A DNA stretch of 64,000 bases from Natronospira sp. (GTDB lineage Bacteria > Pseudomonadota > Gammaproteobacteria > Natronospirales > Natronospiraceae), in NCBI GenBank assembly GCA_003558125.1, contig PWMQ01000090.1:1-64000 (forward strand). Reading direction: 5' to 3'. Within the stretch, counting starts at the first letter, position 1, and every line of letters starts with the position of its first letter. Positions 16,894 through 26,595 of this stretch are shown piece after piece. Position numbers and translations under genes: made by a program. Below the pieces are notes generated by a model. It did no database searches. It saw only the letters and a program-made list of their open reading frames with translations, and was not told the DNA's origin.

Positions 16894-19679
16894 TGCCCAA
16901 ACTGCGACTGAGAACCCAGATTCTACTCGTGGCCCTTCTGCCAACCCTGTTGGTTAGCCTGGTCGTGAGCGGTTATCTGCTGGGGACGCGACTGGCCGAC
17001 CTGCGCTCCTACCAGCAAAACACCGGGGAAACCATTGCCCGTCATCTGGCACCCGCCAGTGAGTTCGCCGTCTTCTCCGGTAACCAGTTGATACTGGACC
17101 GACTCACTGAACAACTGGTGGAAGAAGATGGTGTGCAATGGGTAAGGATTCTGGATATAAACGGCGACACACTCAGTGAGGCAGGCAGAAGCGAAACAGA
17201 CGCCTCACCTGCCGGCTTGCTCAATCGTCTGTTCCCGGTTGCCCCGGAGGCCCTGCAGTTTGAATCATCCATCCGTCTGGGCGAGGAGCCCGTGGGTGAG
17301 TTCGAGGCCCTGTTTGCGGATGATGCTGACGCCGACGGGAACAACATCATTGGTTATGTGGAAGTAGGGCTCTCCACTGAGCCATTGATGGAACGTCAGG
17401 GTGAATTGCTGCGCTTTGGCCTCCTGCTGATCCTTGGGGGCCTCATGCTGGCCTGGGGCATGGCCACGCGCGCCGCATTGAGTGCCATCCGCCCAATCAA
17501 CCGTGTGGTCACCGCATTGCGCGACTTCAGTAGTGGTGACCTGGATACCCGGGTACCGGAACGCTCCCAGGGCGAAACCGGCATGCTTGAACGGGGATTC
17601 AACGCCCTTGCCGAGGAAGTAAAGCTATCCCGAGAACGCATGGAAGCGCAGATTGAGCAGGCCACTTCCGAACTGAGAGAAACGCTGGAAGCGGTGGAAG
17701 TCCAGAATGTGGAGATGGATCTGGCGAGAAAACGGGCCGAGGAATCCAATCGGATCAAATCAGAGTTTCTGGCCAATATCAGCCACGAGATTCGAACGCC
17801 GATGAACGCTATATTCGGTTACACCCAGCTCCTGGCAAGAACCGAACTCGAGAAGACCCAGAAAGATTACATCGTGACCATCCAAAGGTCTGCGGAATCC
17901 CTGCTCGCCTTGCTGGAAGACGTTCTCAATCTTTCACGGATCGAGGCGGGTCGGGTCGAGGTGGAGGACTCCCCCTTCGATCCGGAGGAGCTGCTGGAGG
18001 ATGTGATCTCCCTGTCCGCACCCGGAATTTTCGCCAAGGGACTGGACCTCTATTTCCATCCCCGCACGCAACTGCCTGCCGAACTGATGGCTGATGCGGT
18101 CAAGCTGCGACAGATCATTGGCAACCTGCTTTCCAACGCCGCCAAGTTCACCGAAGCCGGTTTTGTTCGGGTCGAGGCGGCGGTTGAGCGAGACAAGCAG
18201 GCCCATTGGCTGGTGGTGGATGTCGTCGACAGCGGCATTGGCATCCGCGACGAGGACGCCTCGCGATTGTTCATGGCATTCTCACAGCTTGACACCTCCA
18301 GTTCCCGACGCCACCAGGGCGCGGGACTGGGCCTTGTCATTTGCGAACAGCTCACCCGCCTCATGGGTGGGCGGATTGAAGTCGAGAGTGAGCTGGGTCA
18401 GGGCAGCCGCTTTCGTGTGGAGATACCGGTAAGGGTCATCAAGCAGAACGAGGAAGAACACCACTTGAGTGACTGCCTGGTGGAACTCCTCTGTCCAGAA
18501 CCGGCCATGGGTGATGCCCTCCAGGCCCGTCTCGCCCAATGGGGCTGTCAGGTACAACGGGTGACTGCCCACGAAGCCAGTCTCAAACAGGGCAGTGAGC
18601 AGCCGCCATTGCTGGCCGCCGTTGCCCAGGCCCAACTCCAAAACGAAGAGGCCCGGCGGAGAATCCTCGCCGGCACCGTCAACCGCCCCCATTCATTGGT
18701 CCTGGCTGCGAGTCTGGACAGGACGATATTGACTGAGCTGGAAACCGAGGGGCAGACCGTCTGCCAGCCCCTGACCATGAGCAGCCGAAGCCTGAGAAAG
18801 TCCCTTCGAAACAACTTTCAGGACCTGCGTAGCAATCCCGGGAAGAACCCGTCGAGTGCCGAGGCAGACAGCCAGCCATTGCACGGGCTCAACATCCTCA
18901 TGGTAGAGGACAATCGCATCAACCGACACCTCACCATGGAATTTCTGGAAAGTGCCGGGGCCAATGCAAGGGCCGCGGAAGATGGTTACCAGGCCCTCTC
19001 GATTGCCTCCGAATTCAAGCCGGACCTGGTGCTCATGGATATTCAGTTGCCGGGCATGGATGGACTGGAAACCACTGAAAGATTGAGGCATCTAGCGGGG
19101 ATGGCGGCAGTTCCGGTACTGGCACTGACCGCCAGTGCCAGCGAGGAAGAACGCCGACGCTGTGAGCAGGCCGGCCTTGAGGACGTGCTGGTCAAGCCGG
19201 TTCGGGAAGAACACCTGGTGGAACGGGTCCGGCACTATCTTCCGGAGACGAGGAAGGATACCGCGCCGCCCCCGCCTGCCGACACGTCTTCCGATTCCCT
19301 GGAGACCACAGAGAGCTCCGCGAGCGACCAACCCTCAAGTGATCGCCCACCTAGTGATCGCCCCCCGAGTGATCGGCCGATGGGCCGAAGCGACTCCGGA
19401 GAATTGCGGCCCGAGATTGCTGCCATGGTCAAGGCCGACCTGCCGGCACAGATGGAGACCGCCCGCGACCATTACCAGAATGGCGCGTTTGATGATCTGG
19501 ATGCAGAAGTCCATCGCATGCGAGGAACGGCCGCCTTCTGCGGTTTCAAGGCGCTGGCCAGTTGCTGCGAACAGATACGGCTGGTGATTGAGCAGGGCGA
19601 GACCGATAACAATCGCCTGGCCCGCTTGATGGACAATCTGTCCGAGGCCGTGGACGAGGTGCTTGACACACTGGACTGA
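16893..19679 (+). CDS. BarA/GacS-like hybrid sensor histidine kinase
   Basis: A 928-aa inner-membrane tripartite kinase. N-terminal membrane segment (ILLVALLPTLLVSLVVSGYLL), periplasmic sensor ~residues 35-170, second membrane segment (LLLILGGLMLAWGMA), HAMP and coiled coil, HisKA with phospho-His in FLANISHEIRTPMN, HATPase with NLLSNAAKFTE and DSGIGI. A degenerate receiver-like region follows (LVELLCPEPAMGDALQARL), then a true receiver with phospho-Asp in LVLMDIQLPGMDG, a Ser/Pro-rich linker with three SDRPP-type repeats, and an HPt domain (VHRMRGTAAFCGF). The order matches BarA/GacS, which phosphorylate UvrY/GacA to drive CsrA-sequestering sRNAs. No cognate regulator is encoded here. The operon partners suggest ligand input. 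Confidence 0.9.
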   Translation: MPKLRLRTQILLVALLPTLLVSLVVSGYLLGTRLADLRSYQQNTGETIARHLAPASEFAVFSGNQLILDRLTEQLVEEDGVQWVRILDINGDTLSEAGRSETDASPAGLLNRLFPVAPEALQFESSIRLGEEPVGEFEALFADDADADGNNIIGYVEVGLSTEPLMERQGELLRFGLLLILGGLMLAWGMATRAALSAIRPINRVVTALRDFSSGDLDTRVPERSQGETGMLERGFNALAEEVKLSRERMEAQIEQATSELRETLEAVEVQNVEMDLARKRAEESNRIKSEFLANISHEIRTPMNAIFGYTQLLARTELEKTQKDYIVTIQRSAESLLALLEDVLNLSRIEAGRVEVEDSPFDPEELLEDVISLSAPGIFAKGLDLYFHPRTQLPAELMADAVKLRQIIGNLLSNAAKFTEAGFVRVEAAVERDKQAHWLVVDVVDSGIGIRDEDASRLFMAFSQLDTSSSRRHQGAGLGLVICEQLTRLMGGRIEVESELGQGSRFRVEIPVRVIKQNEEEHHLSDCLVELLCPEPAMGDALQARLAQWGCQVQRVTAHEASLKQGSEQPPLLAAVAQAQLQNEEARRRILAGTVNRPHSLVLAASLDRTILTELETEGQTVCQPLTMSSRSLRKSLRNNFQDLRSNPGKNPSSAEADSQPLHGLNILMVEDNRINRHLTMEFLESAGANARAAEDGYQALSIASEFKPDLVLMDIQLPGMDGLETTERLRHLAGMAAVPVLALTASASEEERRRCEQAGLEDVLVKPVREEHLVERVRHYLPETRKDTAPPPPADTSSDSLETTESSASDQPSSDRPPSDRPPSDRPMGRSDSGELRPEIAAMVKADLPAQMETARDHYQNGAFDDLDAEVHRMRGTAAFCGFKALASCCEQIRLVIEQGETDNNRLARLMDNLSEAVDEVLDTLD

Positions 19680-19687
19680 GGCCTGCC

Positions 19688-20110
19688 TCAGCTGCCGGCC
19701 TCCTCCGCCTCCCCACTCCTGCGCATCATCACTGCAAAGGCAACGATCAGGCCGGCTTCATCAGTCAGACTGATCTCGGCCTGCCCTGCCCCGCGACTTC
19801 GGCGCAGGGCCTCGGCCTTGTCGGAGAATATAGGATAAGGCTTGCCGCTGGAGTGCTGGCAACAGCCCACATCACGAAGCCACATGCCCTGGCGAAAGCC
19901 GGTACCCAGGGCTTTGACCAGCGCTTCCTTGGCGGCAAAGCGCATGGCCAGATAACGAACCGGCCGTTTACTGCGTTCGAATTCGGCCCGCTCTGCCGTC
20001 ATCAGCAGATGGTTGACGAACCGCTCTCCCCATCGCTCCCAGGCTCGCTCGATTCGAGCCACTTCGACAAGGTCCGTACCCACACCATAGACCAGGCCTG
20101 GAACCTCCAT
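19688..20110 (-). CDS. acpS: Holo-[acyl-carrier-protein] synthase AcpS
   Basis: A 140-aa phosphopantetheinyl transferase that moves the 4'-phosphopantetheine arm from CoA to apo-ACP. The N-terminal GTDLVEVARIE and the Mg-binding block RFAAKEALVKALG are both present, and ISLTDEAGLIVAFAV closes the fold. It is slightly longer than usual (~126 aa) owing to a C-terminal EAEEAGS tail. The ATG overlaps the pdxJ stop by one base, the conserved pdxJ-acpS arrangement. It converges on the hybrid kinase gene with eight bases between. Confidence 0.95.
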   Translation of the reverse strand: MEVPGLVYGVGTDLVEVARIERAWERWGERFVNHLLMTAERAEFERSKRPVRYLAMRFAAKEALVKALGTGFRQGMWLRDVGCCQHSSGKPYPIFSDKAEALRRSRGAGQAEISLTDEAGLIVAFAVMMRRSGEAEEAGS

Positions 20111-20856
20111 CAGCTTCCACCTCGCGCACGGTCCATGATGGAGCGCATGTCGGCAACCGCCCTTGGCAAGCCATCCATTACCGCCCGGGCAATGATGGCA
20201 TGCCCAATATTGAGTTCACTGATCTGGGGAATGGCGGCGACTGCAGCCGTGTTGTGATAATGCAGGCCGTGGCCGGCATGCACGATCAGCCCGGCCGCCG
20301 CGGCCTTTTCTGCCCCGACACGAATACGTTCCAGGGCTTCAGCCTGACGACCCAGGGGGGCTTCGGCATAATCCCCGGTATGCAGTTCCACCACCGGGGC
20401 ACCGGCGGCCGCCGCGGCCTCGATCTGTCGTGGGTCAGGATCAATGAACAGAGACACCCGACAACCCGCCTCCTTGAGTTGCGTCACGGCGCGATTCACC
20501 ATCTCCTGCTGGCCGGCCACATCAAGGCCACCCTCGGTGGTCAGCTCTTCCCGTTTCTCGGGCACCAGGCAACAGGCAAAGGGCCGATACTCCCCAGCGA
20601 TTGCCAGCATGTCATCGGTGATGGCCATTTCCAGGTTGATCCGGGTCTCAAGCATCTCACTCATCAGGCGAAGGTCCCGTACCTGAATATGCCGACGATC
20701 CTCACGCACGTGAATGGTGATGCCATTGGCGCCATTCTGCTCGGCCACCACTGCGGCCTGTACCGGGTCCGGATAGCGGGTGCCACGAGCCTGCCGCAGT
20801 GTGGCGATGTGATCTACATTGACACCCAGATCGATGGGACCGCTTGCCTGCTTCAT
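20110..20856 (-). CDS. pdxJ: Pyridoxine 5'-phosphate synthase PdxJ
   Basis: This 248-aa TIM-barrel enzyme condenses 1-deoxyxylulose 5-phosphate with 3-amino-2-oxopropyl phosphate in the DXP-dependent vitamin B6 pathway. The N-terminal signature is [15 protein letters not shown]; further blocks are [46 protein letters not shown] and [10 protein letters not shown]. The length matches the family. It overlaps recO by four bases upstream and acpS downstream by one base. Confidence 0.97.
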   Translation of the reverse strand: MKQASGPIDLGVNVDHIATLRQARGTRYPDPVQAAVVAEQNGANGITIHVREDRRHIQVRDLRLMSEMLETRINLEMAITDDMLAIAGEYRPFACCLVPEKREELTTEGGLDVAGQQEMVNRAVTQLKEAGCRVSLFIDPDPRQIEAAAAAGAPVVELHTGDYAEAPLGRQAEALERIRVGAEKAAAAGLIVHAGHGLHYHNTAAVAAIPQISELNIGHAIIARAVMDGLPRAVADMRSIMDRARGGS

Positions 20857-21629
20857 GAGGGATCTCCCTTGTCATCACTGTCATTGGCCGACGGCTCACT
20901 GCGCGTCTGACGCAAACCGCGTCGAGTCAGATCCCGCATGACCCTTGCAGTCTGCAAGGGTTTACCCCCCAGATGGGGTTGCAGTGCCTCGGCGAGCAAC
21001 CGCCGCATTTCAGGCTGTACCGACGGCTCATCATAGTTCGCCCGGGCTAGGGCCAGCAAAGTCCGACCACTGTAACCACGGCCTTCCGATCCCGCCAGCG
21101 GCCAGGCCCCTGATTCGGGATCGAAACGATAACGGCTGTCCGGGTCCAGCGTCTGACCGTCCATTCCGGTCTCGTGGACGGGCAAGGCATAACCCAGACC
21201 ATCCAGCAACAGTTTCTCGAAACGCCGCAGCACCGGCGCCGTTGGCCCCGCCGGCAGTGCGGCCAGAGTCTCGGCATAGAGATCAAAGATGGCCTCGTTG
21301 GGATCATGCCGTCCGAGGAGACGAAGGACCAATTCGTTGAGATAAAAGCCGGACATCAGAGCGTCACCGCTCAGGCCCGGTGGGTAGCCATCCGCCTCGA
21401 CAGCCGTCAGCGTACCCATCTCGCCGCCGCCCAGCCGCCAGGACAATAACAAGGGACGAAAGGGCTGCAGGAGACTGCGCTGACTGGCCCGGGGCCGCCT
21501 GGCCCCCCGGGCAACCAGTGCCAGGCGCCCGGCGGTGCGGGTAAAGACATCCACTACCAGGCTGGTATCGCGATAAGGCCGGTGATGGAGAACATAGCCG
21601 GCCTGCAACTGCGGCCGACGCGTGCTCAT
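20853..21629 (-). CDS. recO: DNA repair protein RecO
   Basis: RecO works with RecR (and RecF) to load RecA on SSB-coated gaps. The 258-aa protein has the N-terminal OB-fold ([39 protein letters not shown]), then [11 protein letters not shown], then the helical domain with [15 protein letters not shown] and [16 protein letters not shown]. Length and domain order are typical. Four-base overlaps on both sides (era upstream, pdxJ downstream) indicate translational coupling within the lepA-acpS operon. Confidence 0.95.
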   Translation of the reverse strand: MSTRRPQLQAGYVLHHRPYRDTSLVVDVFTRTAGRLALVARGARRPRASQRSLLQPFRPLLLSWRLGGGEMGTLTAVEADGYPPGLSGDALMSGFYLNELVLRLLGRHDPNEAIFDLYAETLAALPAGPTAPVLRRFEKLLLDGLGYALPVHETGMDGQTLDPDSRYRFDPESGAWPLAGSEGRGYSGRTLLALARANYDEPSVQPEMRRLLAEALQPHLGGKPLQTARVMRDLTRRGLRQTRSEPSANDSDDKGDPS

Positions 21630-22525
21630 TCGCTGGTGATCCCGAGACTGCCTAGGATACGGGGATCATCGGGCCATCCCGCCCGGACCTTCACCCAGAG
21701 ATCCAGATGCACCCGCCCGCCCCAAATCCCTTCCAGCTCCTTGCGGGCGGCGGTACCCACATCCTTGAGAACTTTTCCGCCTTGACCAATCACAATACCT
21801 TTCTGGCCTTCCTTCTCGATCCAGATCACCGCCTGGATACGGGTGAGTTGCCCCTCCCGCTCCATCTCCTGAACCTGGACCGCGACCGCGTAAGGTACTT
21901 CCTTGTGCACACGCATCATCAGCTTTTCGCGAATGACTTCGGCGGCCACCATCCGGGGGCTTTGATCACTGTGCTGATCAGCGGGGAAGAAGGCCGGCGA
22001 CTCAGGCAAGAACTGCTGCAGCTCATCCAGCAGCGGGGTCAGGTTGGTCAATTTGAGGGCCGAGAGAGGAACGACAAAACGAAAATCGGCCCTGGCGGTG
22101 ATCGATTCGATGAAAGGCAGGAGCTGGGACTTGTCCGCCGCCTGGTCAACCTTGTTGATCACCAGACCCACCGGTACGTCCAGACGCTTGAGACTGTCGA
22201 GGATGGCCTGGTCTTCCGCCAACCACTTGCCTGCCTGGACCACGAACACCACCACATCGGCATCCCGGGCGGCGTCCTGGGCGAGGCGGTTCATGTCCCG
22301 ATTCAAGCGCCGGGGTGCTTCCGAGTGAATGCCCGGCGTATCCACGAAGACAAACTGACAGTCGTCGCGGGTCAAGACTCCCATGATGCGGTGGCGGGTG
22401 GTCTGAGGCTTGGCGGTAACAATACTGACCTTTTCACCCACCAGTGCGTTGACCAATGTGGACTTGCCCACATTGGGTCGCCCCACCACACCCACGAGCC
22501 CGGCATGACGGACAGATTCATTCAT
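21626..22525 (-). CDS. era: GTPase Era
   Basis: A 299-aa GTPase that binds the 3' end of 16S rRNA and assists 30S maturation. The start at MNESVRHAG is chosen because it overlaps the rnc stop by eight bases and immediately precedes G1 (GRPNVGKSTLVNAL). The longer frame reading back to 22675 lies inside rnc and has no homology. G3 is DTPGIHS, G4 NKVD, and a C-terminal KH domain includes GQKGIVIGQGGKVLKDVG. The rnc-era-recO order is the conserved gammaproteobacterial one. Confidence 0.97.
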   Translation of the reverse strand: MNESVRHAGLVGVVGRPNVGKSTLVNALVGEKVSIVTAKPQTTRHRIMGVLTRDDCQFVFVDTPGIHSEAPRRLNRDMNRLAQDAARDADVVVFVVQAGKWLAEDQAILDSLKRLDVPVGLVINKVDQAADKSQLLPFIESITARADFRFVVPLSALKLTNLTPLLDELQQFLPESPAFFPADQHSDQSPRMVAAEVIREKLMMRVHKEVPYAVAVQVQEMEREGQLTRIQAVIWIEKEGQKGIVIGQGGKVLKDVGTAARKELEGIWGGRVHLDLWVKVRAGWPDDPRILGSLGITSE

Positions 22526-23192
22526 TGACCTTCTCCAGTAAGGCGGCCGCTGCCGCCTGCTCCGCCTTGCGTCGACTGCCACCGCGCCCGCGGGATTGAA
22601 AATTCGTGTCAGGGACGACACAACTGACTTCGAATACCTGGGCATGCTCCTTGCCGCTGATTGACTCCACGGCATAGACCGGCAGAGACAGTCCCCGGCC
22701 CTGAAGACACTCCTGAAGGCGGGTCTTGGGATCCTTGAGTTGCTCGGGCGGCGGCAACCGTCGCACGCGCTCCTGATACAGCTGCCGAATCAGATCACGG
22801 GCCGGGCTGAAACCGCCATCCAGATAAACCGCGCCGAGAATGGCCTCAAGACCGTCAGAGAGAATGGATGCACGACGGAAACCACCGCTCTTGAGTTCAC
22901 CGCCGCCCAGACGAAGATAAGTCCCCAAATCCATCTCGGCGGCAATCTCGGCCAGGGTTTCCTGGTTGACCAGACTGGCGCGAAGGCGGCTTAGATCACC
23001 CTCTTCTACCTGCGGGAAGGCACGGTAAAGCAGCTCGGAAACACAAAGCCCCAAAACCGCATCACCCAGAAATTCCAGGCGTTCATTGTTGTTGCGGCCA
23101 AGACTGCGATGGGTCAGCGCCGCTTCCAGAAGACTCTGGTCCCTGAAATGATAACCGAGGGTTTCCAGTAGCCGGTCCAGACTCAATCTCAC
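22518..23192 (-). CDS. rnc: Ribonuclease III
   Basis: A 224-aa double-strand-specific endoribonuclease for rRNA processing and antisense-guided decay. The catalytic motif NERLEFLGDAVLGLCVSELLY is at residues ~36-56, and the second acidic site (DGLEAILGAVYLDGG) at ~113-127. The C-terminal double-stranded RNA-binding domain starts at about residue 155 (DPKTRLQECLQGRGL) and ends with a basic helix (GRGGSRRKAEQAAAAALL). The start overlaps DUF4845 by four bases. In enteric bacteria rnc regulates its own message by cleaving the leader; no such leader is possible at this internal position. Confidence 0.97.
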   Translation of the reverse strand: MRLSLDRLLETLGYHFRDQSLLEAALTHRSLGRNNNERLEFLGDAVLGLCVSELLYRAFPQVEEGDLSRLRASLVNQETLAEIAAEMDLGTYLRLGGGELKSGGFRRASILSDGLEAILGAVYLDGGFSPARDLIRQLYQERVRRLPPPEQLKDPKTRLQECLQGRGLSLPVYAVESISGKEHAQVFEVSCVVPDTNFQSRGRGGSRRKAEQAAAAALLEKVNE

Positions 23193-23557
23193 TCCCCCCG
23201 GAAGGTCTCTTTCTTCTCGAAGGAGACAATGAAATCGATGTTACCGATGAAGTTCACGCGATGCTCATATTCCAGCACCAGAGTCCGGCGACCATCAATG
23301 GTTTCAATGGTGAAATCGGTATCTCCCACCACACGAACGTCGTTGACGTTCAGCCGCCTGACCAGGGAGCGACGCACTTCAGACAGGGAGCTGGCGTCCA
23401 CATCCGATGTCACGCCTCGCATGATGGTGTTGAGGGTCTGGGAGGTGATATACACCGGCACGAGCCGGACCCCGGCCGTGGCGATAATCCCGACCACGAA
23501 CAGAACCAGTATCCATCCAATCGCCGTCAGGCCCTGCTGTGAGTGACGCAATCGCAT
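23189..23557 (-). CDS. DUF4845 membrane protein
   Basis: A 122-aa protein with one N-terminal transmembrane helix (LTAIGWILVLFVVGIIATAGVRL) preceded by RLRHSQQG, then a small soluble domain (LNTIMRGVTSD, LVRRLNVNDVRVV, LEYEHRVNFIGNIDFIVSFEK). These are features of the DUF4845 family, which in many gammaproteobacteria lies between lepB and rnc as it does here. The N-terminus resembles a type IV pilin-like or GspH-like leader (QQGLTAIG). Function is unknown. It starts 12 bases after lepB. Confidence 0.87.
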   Translation of the reverse strand: MRLRHSQQGLTAIGWILVLFVVGIIATAGVRLVPVYITSQTLNTIMRGVTSDVDASSLSEVRRSLVRRLNVNDVRVVGDTDFTIETIDGRRTLVLEYEHRVNFIGNIDFIVSFEKKETFRGE

Positions 23558-23569
23558 GTCAGCTACTCC

Positions 23570-24361
23570 CTAATTGATTGCCTGGCCTATTCGTCCCCAC
23601 TGGGGCGAGGCATTGAAGGCTTCCCAACTCAGCCACACGAACATGGCGCGACCACGGAGATGATCCTCCGGCACCAGTCCCCAGTGACGCCCGTCCAGAC
23701 TGTTGTCCCGATTATCCCCGATCATCAGATACTCGCCCTCGGGGATGACAATACCGGCTTCCAGTTCCTGGCTTTCCATTGTAGCCGGTCGGGGGCTGAC
23801 CAGTATCTCGTGAGCCTGCTCACCCAGGGTTTCCTTCATGAGCACGCTGCCGGGCAGCACCCGATCCCGCCGACGATCCACATCCCGCGGCTCGAAAGGA
23901 CCAACTACCTCCTGTGCCACGGCCTCCCCATTGATATAAAGGGTCTTGCCACGGTATGCAACCTGATCCCCGGGAAGCCCAATCACCCGCTTGATGTAAT
24001 CCTTGCGTGGATTGGGGGGATAGCGAAAGACTGCCACGTCACCCCGGTCCGGGCTGCCCAGATCCAGAAAGCGGGTCTCCAGAACCGGCAAGCGCAGCCC
24101 ATAGGCAAACTTGTTGACCAGGATGAAGTCTCCCACCAGCAGGGTGGGCATCATGGAGGCCGATGGGATCCGGAAGGGCTCGGCGATAAACGAGCGCAGG
24201 ATTAGGACGATCAGCAGAACCGGAAAGAAAGCCCGACACCATTCGACGATGGTAGGTTCGTGGTCCTCGGCGCTGCGGGAACGCGCCCACCACAGGCGGT
24301 CCAGGGCCCAGACCAGGCCGGTTACAAAAGATCCAATTACCAGTATCAGTGCCAGATTCAT
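23570..24361 (-). CDS. lepB: Signal peptidase I (LepB)
   Basis: A 263-aa membrane-bound serine protease that removes Sec and Tat signal peptides. Two hydrophobic segments lie at the N-terminus (LALILVIGSFVTGLVWAL and FFPVLLIVLILRSFI). The nucleophile Ser is in IPSASMMPTLLVGD and the general base Lys in DYIKRVIGLPGDQV. Box E reads GDNRDNSLDGRHWG. Located 29 bases after lepA, as in E. coli. Confidence 0.97.
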   Translation of the reverse strand: MNLALILVIGSFVTGLVWALDRLWWARSRSAEDHEPTIVEWCRAFFPVLLIVLILRSFIAEPFRIPSASMMPTLLVGDFILVNKFAYGLRLPVLETRFLDLGSPDRGDVAVFRYPPNPRKDYIKRVIGLPGDQVAYRGKTLYINGEAVAQEVVGPFEPRDVDRRRDRVLPGSVLMKETLGEQAHEILVSPRPATMESQELEAGIVIPEGEYLMIGDNRDNSLDGRHWGLVPEDHLRGRAMFVWLSWEAFNASPQWGRIGQAIN

Positions 24362-24390
24362 GGATGGTATCGGGTCCGCGGACCCCGCTC

Positions 24391-26184
24391 CTATTTCTTG
24401 TCCACCTGAAGGACGGCAAGGAAGGCTTCCTGGGGAATCTCCACCTTGCCCAATTGTTTCATGCGCTTTTTACCTTCCTTCTGCTTCTCCAGCAACTTGC
24501 GCTTCCGTGTCACGTCGCCACCATAGCACTTGGCAGTCACATTCTTGCGCAGGGCCTTGACCGTCGTTCGGGCAATGATGTGATTGCCGATAGCAGCCTG
24601 GATGGCCACATCAAACATCTGACGGGGAATGATGTCCTTCATCCGCTCACACAGGTCCCGGCCCCGACTGTAGGACTGGTCCTTGTGAACAATGGTGGAC
24701 AGGGCATCCACCCGGTCCCCGTTGATGAGCACATCCAGCTTGACCAGATTGGAAGACTGAAAACGATCAAAATCATACTCGAAGGAAGCAAAACCACGAC
24801 TGGAGGACTTGAGCCGATCAAAAAAGTCCAGCACCACCTCGCTCATGGGCAGTTCATAGGTCAGCTGCACCTGCTTGCCGTGATACATCATTTTCTTCTG
24901 GTTACCCCGTTTCTCCTCGCACAGGGTAATTACCGGGCCGACGAAATCCTGGGGCACCAGAATATTGGCCACAATGATGGGCTCACGAATTTCCTCGATC
25001 AGGTTGACCTCGGGCAGACGGGAGGGATTATCCACCCGCAGGGTTTGCCCGTCCCCGGTCAGGACTTCGTAAACCACCGTGGGTGCGGTGGTGATGAGAT
25101 CGAGCTGATATTCCCGTTCCAGCCGCTCCTGGATGATTTCCATGTGCAGCATGCCGAGAAAGCCGCAGCGGAAACCGAAGCCCAGGGCATCGGAAACCTC
25201 CGGTTCGTAATACAGGGCGGCGTCGTTCAGCCGAAGCTTGGACAGGGCATCGCGAAAATCCTCATAGTCGCTGCTGTCCACCGGAAACAGGCCGGCGAAA
25301 ACCCGCGGCTTGACCTCCTGAAAACCCGGCAGCCGCTCATCGCAAGGCCGATGATCCAGGGTCAGGGTGTCCCCCACCGGGGCACCATCAATATCCTTGA
25401 TACCGGCAATGACATACCCCACCTCGCCGGTCTCCAGCGAGTCCCGTGGGGTCTTCTTGGGCGTGAAGCTACCCACTTCGGTGGCCTGGTGGGCCTTGCC
25501 GGTGGCCATCACCCGGATACGGTCATTCTTGGCCAGGCGGCCGTCAACGATTCGAACCAGGCTGACCACGCCAACGTAGTTGTCGAACCAGCTGTCGATG
25601 ATCAGGGCCTTGAGAGGGGCATCCGGATCCCCCTGGGGCGCCGGCACCTTCTGTACCAACTGCTCCAGCACCTCGTCCACATTCACGCCGGTCTTTGCGC
25701 TGACCGAAATGGCTTCGTCGGCCTCCAGGCCAATGATGTCCTCAATCTCTTCCTTGACCCGCTCCGGCTCCGCCGAGGGCAGATCAATCTTGTTCAATAC
25801 CGGAATCACCTCCAGGCCCTGCTCAATGGCGGTGTAGCAATTGGCCACGCTCTGGGCTTCAACGCCCTGAGCAGCGTCCACCACCAGCAAGGCGCCTTCG
25901 CAGGCGAACAATGAACGGGAGACCTCATAGGAGAAATCCACGTGGCCGGGGGTATCAATGAAGTTCAGCTCATAGACCTGACCATCCCGGGCAGTGTAAT
26001 TGAGGGTGACGCTCTGCGCCTTGATGGTAATCCCGCGCTCCCGCTCCAGATCCATGGAATCCAGGACCTGCTCGGCCATTTCGCGATCCGTGAGGCCGCC
26101 GCAGACCTGAATGAAGCGGTCTGCCAGGGTGGATTTGCCGTGGTCGATATGGGCGATGATGGAGAAATTGCGGATATGCTTCAT
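24391..26184 (-). CDS. lepA: Elongation factor 4 (LepA)
   Basis: A 597-aa ribosome-bound GTPase, also called EF4, implicated in 30S biogenesis and back-translocation. The ATG at [20 protein letters not shown] is chosen since family members begin there; the frame extends 17 codons further without homology. G2-G4 are visible ([36 protein letters not shown]). The C-terminal LepA-specific domain contains [21 protein letters not shown] and ends in basic [18 protein letters not shown] putative promoter region of about 150 bp separates it from the glutaredoxin-like gene upstream. Confidence 0.97.
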   Translation of the reverse strand: MKHIRNFSIIAHIDHGKSTLADRFIQVCGGLTDREMAEQVLDSMDLERERGITIKAQSVTLNYTARDGQVYELNFIDTPGHVDFSYEVSRSLFACEGALLVVDAAQGVEAQSVANCYTAIEQGLEVIPVLNKIDLPSAEPERVKEEIEDIIGLEADEAISVSAKTGVNVDEVLEQLVQKVPAPQGDPDAPLKALIIDSWFDNYVGVVSLVRIVDGRLAKNDRIRVMATGKAHQATEVGSFTPKKTPRDSLETGEVGYVIAGIKDIDGAPVGDTLTLDHRPCDERLPGFQEVKPRVFAGLFPVDSSDYEDFRDALSKLRLNDAALYYEPEVSDALGFGFRCGFLGMLHMEIIQERLEREYQLDLITTAPTVVYEVLTGDGQTLRVDNPSRLPEVNLIEEIREPIIVANILVPQDFVGPVITLCEEKRGNQKKMMYHGKQVQLTYELPMSEVVLDFFDRLKSSSRGFASFEYDFDRFQSSNLVKLDVLINGDRVDALSTIVHKDQSYSRGRDLCERMKDIIPRQMFDVAIQAAIGNHIIARTTVKALRKNVTAKCYGGDVTRKRKLLEKQKEGKKRMKQLGKVEIPQEAFLAVLQVDKK

Positions 26185-26332
26185 TGAGGACCCGAAGGTG
26201 TAAAACATGGAAAAGCCGACCAGACCGGGGTGCAAGCCCCTTCCCGTGGTCGGCTGCGATGACTCGTCGAAAGGCGTCGATTATACCGGGACGGGGCCGC
26301 AACTGAAATGCGCCGCCGGGCCTGCCGCTCGC

Positions 26333-26572
26333 TTATTTGTCGCCAGCGGCCAGCGCCGCCCGCAATCGGCTGAGATCCAGGCGGCCCTCACAGAGGGTTT
26401 CGCCATCGATTTCCAGCACCGGGATGCGCAGGCCGTAGCGGGCCTTGAGGGCCTCGTTCTCGCGAATGTCCACAACCCGAATCGGGTCCACACTGCCCAG
26501 TTCCAGCTGCAGATCCACCAGCATTTGATCGCATAAACCGCAACCGGGGCGCGAATAGACGACGATTTCCAT
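26333..26572 (-). CDS. Glutaredoxin-like protein (DUF836 family)
   Basis: A 79-aa thioredoxin-fold protein beginning MEIVVYSRPGCGLCDQM, with a CxxC redox motif CGLC at residues 11-14 and a cis-Pro segment RIPVLEIDGE. This is the size and pattern of the DUF836/glutaredoxin-2-like family often found beside rseC or lepA. It may reduce disulfides in the cytoplasm, or support RseC, whose N-terminus is Cys-rich; both are inferences. It lies 23 bases after rseC. Confidence 0.85.
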   Translation of the reverse strand: MEIVVYSRPGCGLCDQMLVDLQLELGSVDPIRVVDIRENEALKARYGLRIPVLEIDGETLCEGRLDLSRLRAALAAGDK

Positions 26573-26595
26573 GGCTATCCCCCGTTTCAGGGTAT

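Noticed and set aside
19320-19390. Short repeats that might suggest a CRISPR array
   Set aside because: They are 15-base coding repeats within the kinase gene without spacers.
24349-25914. A 521-codon plus-strand frame
   Set aside because: Antisense to lepA, with a low-complexity composition typical of shadow frames.
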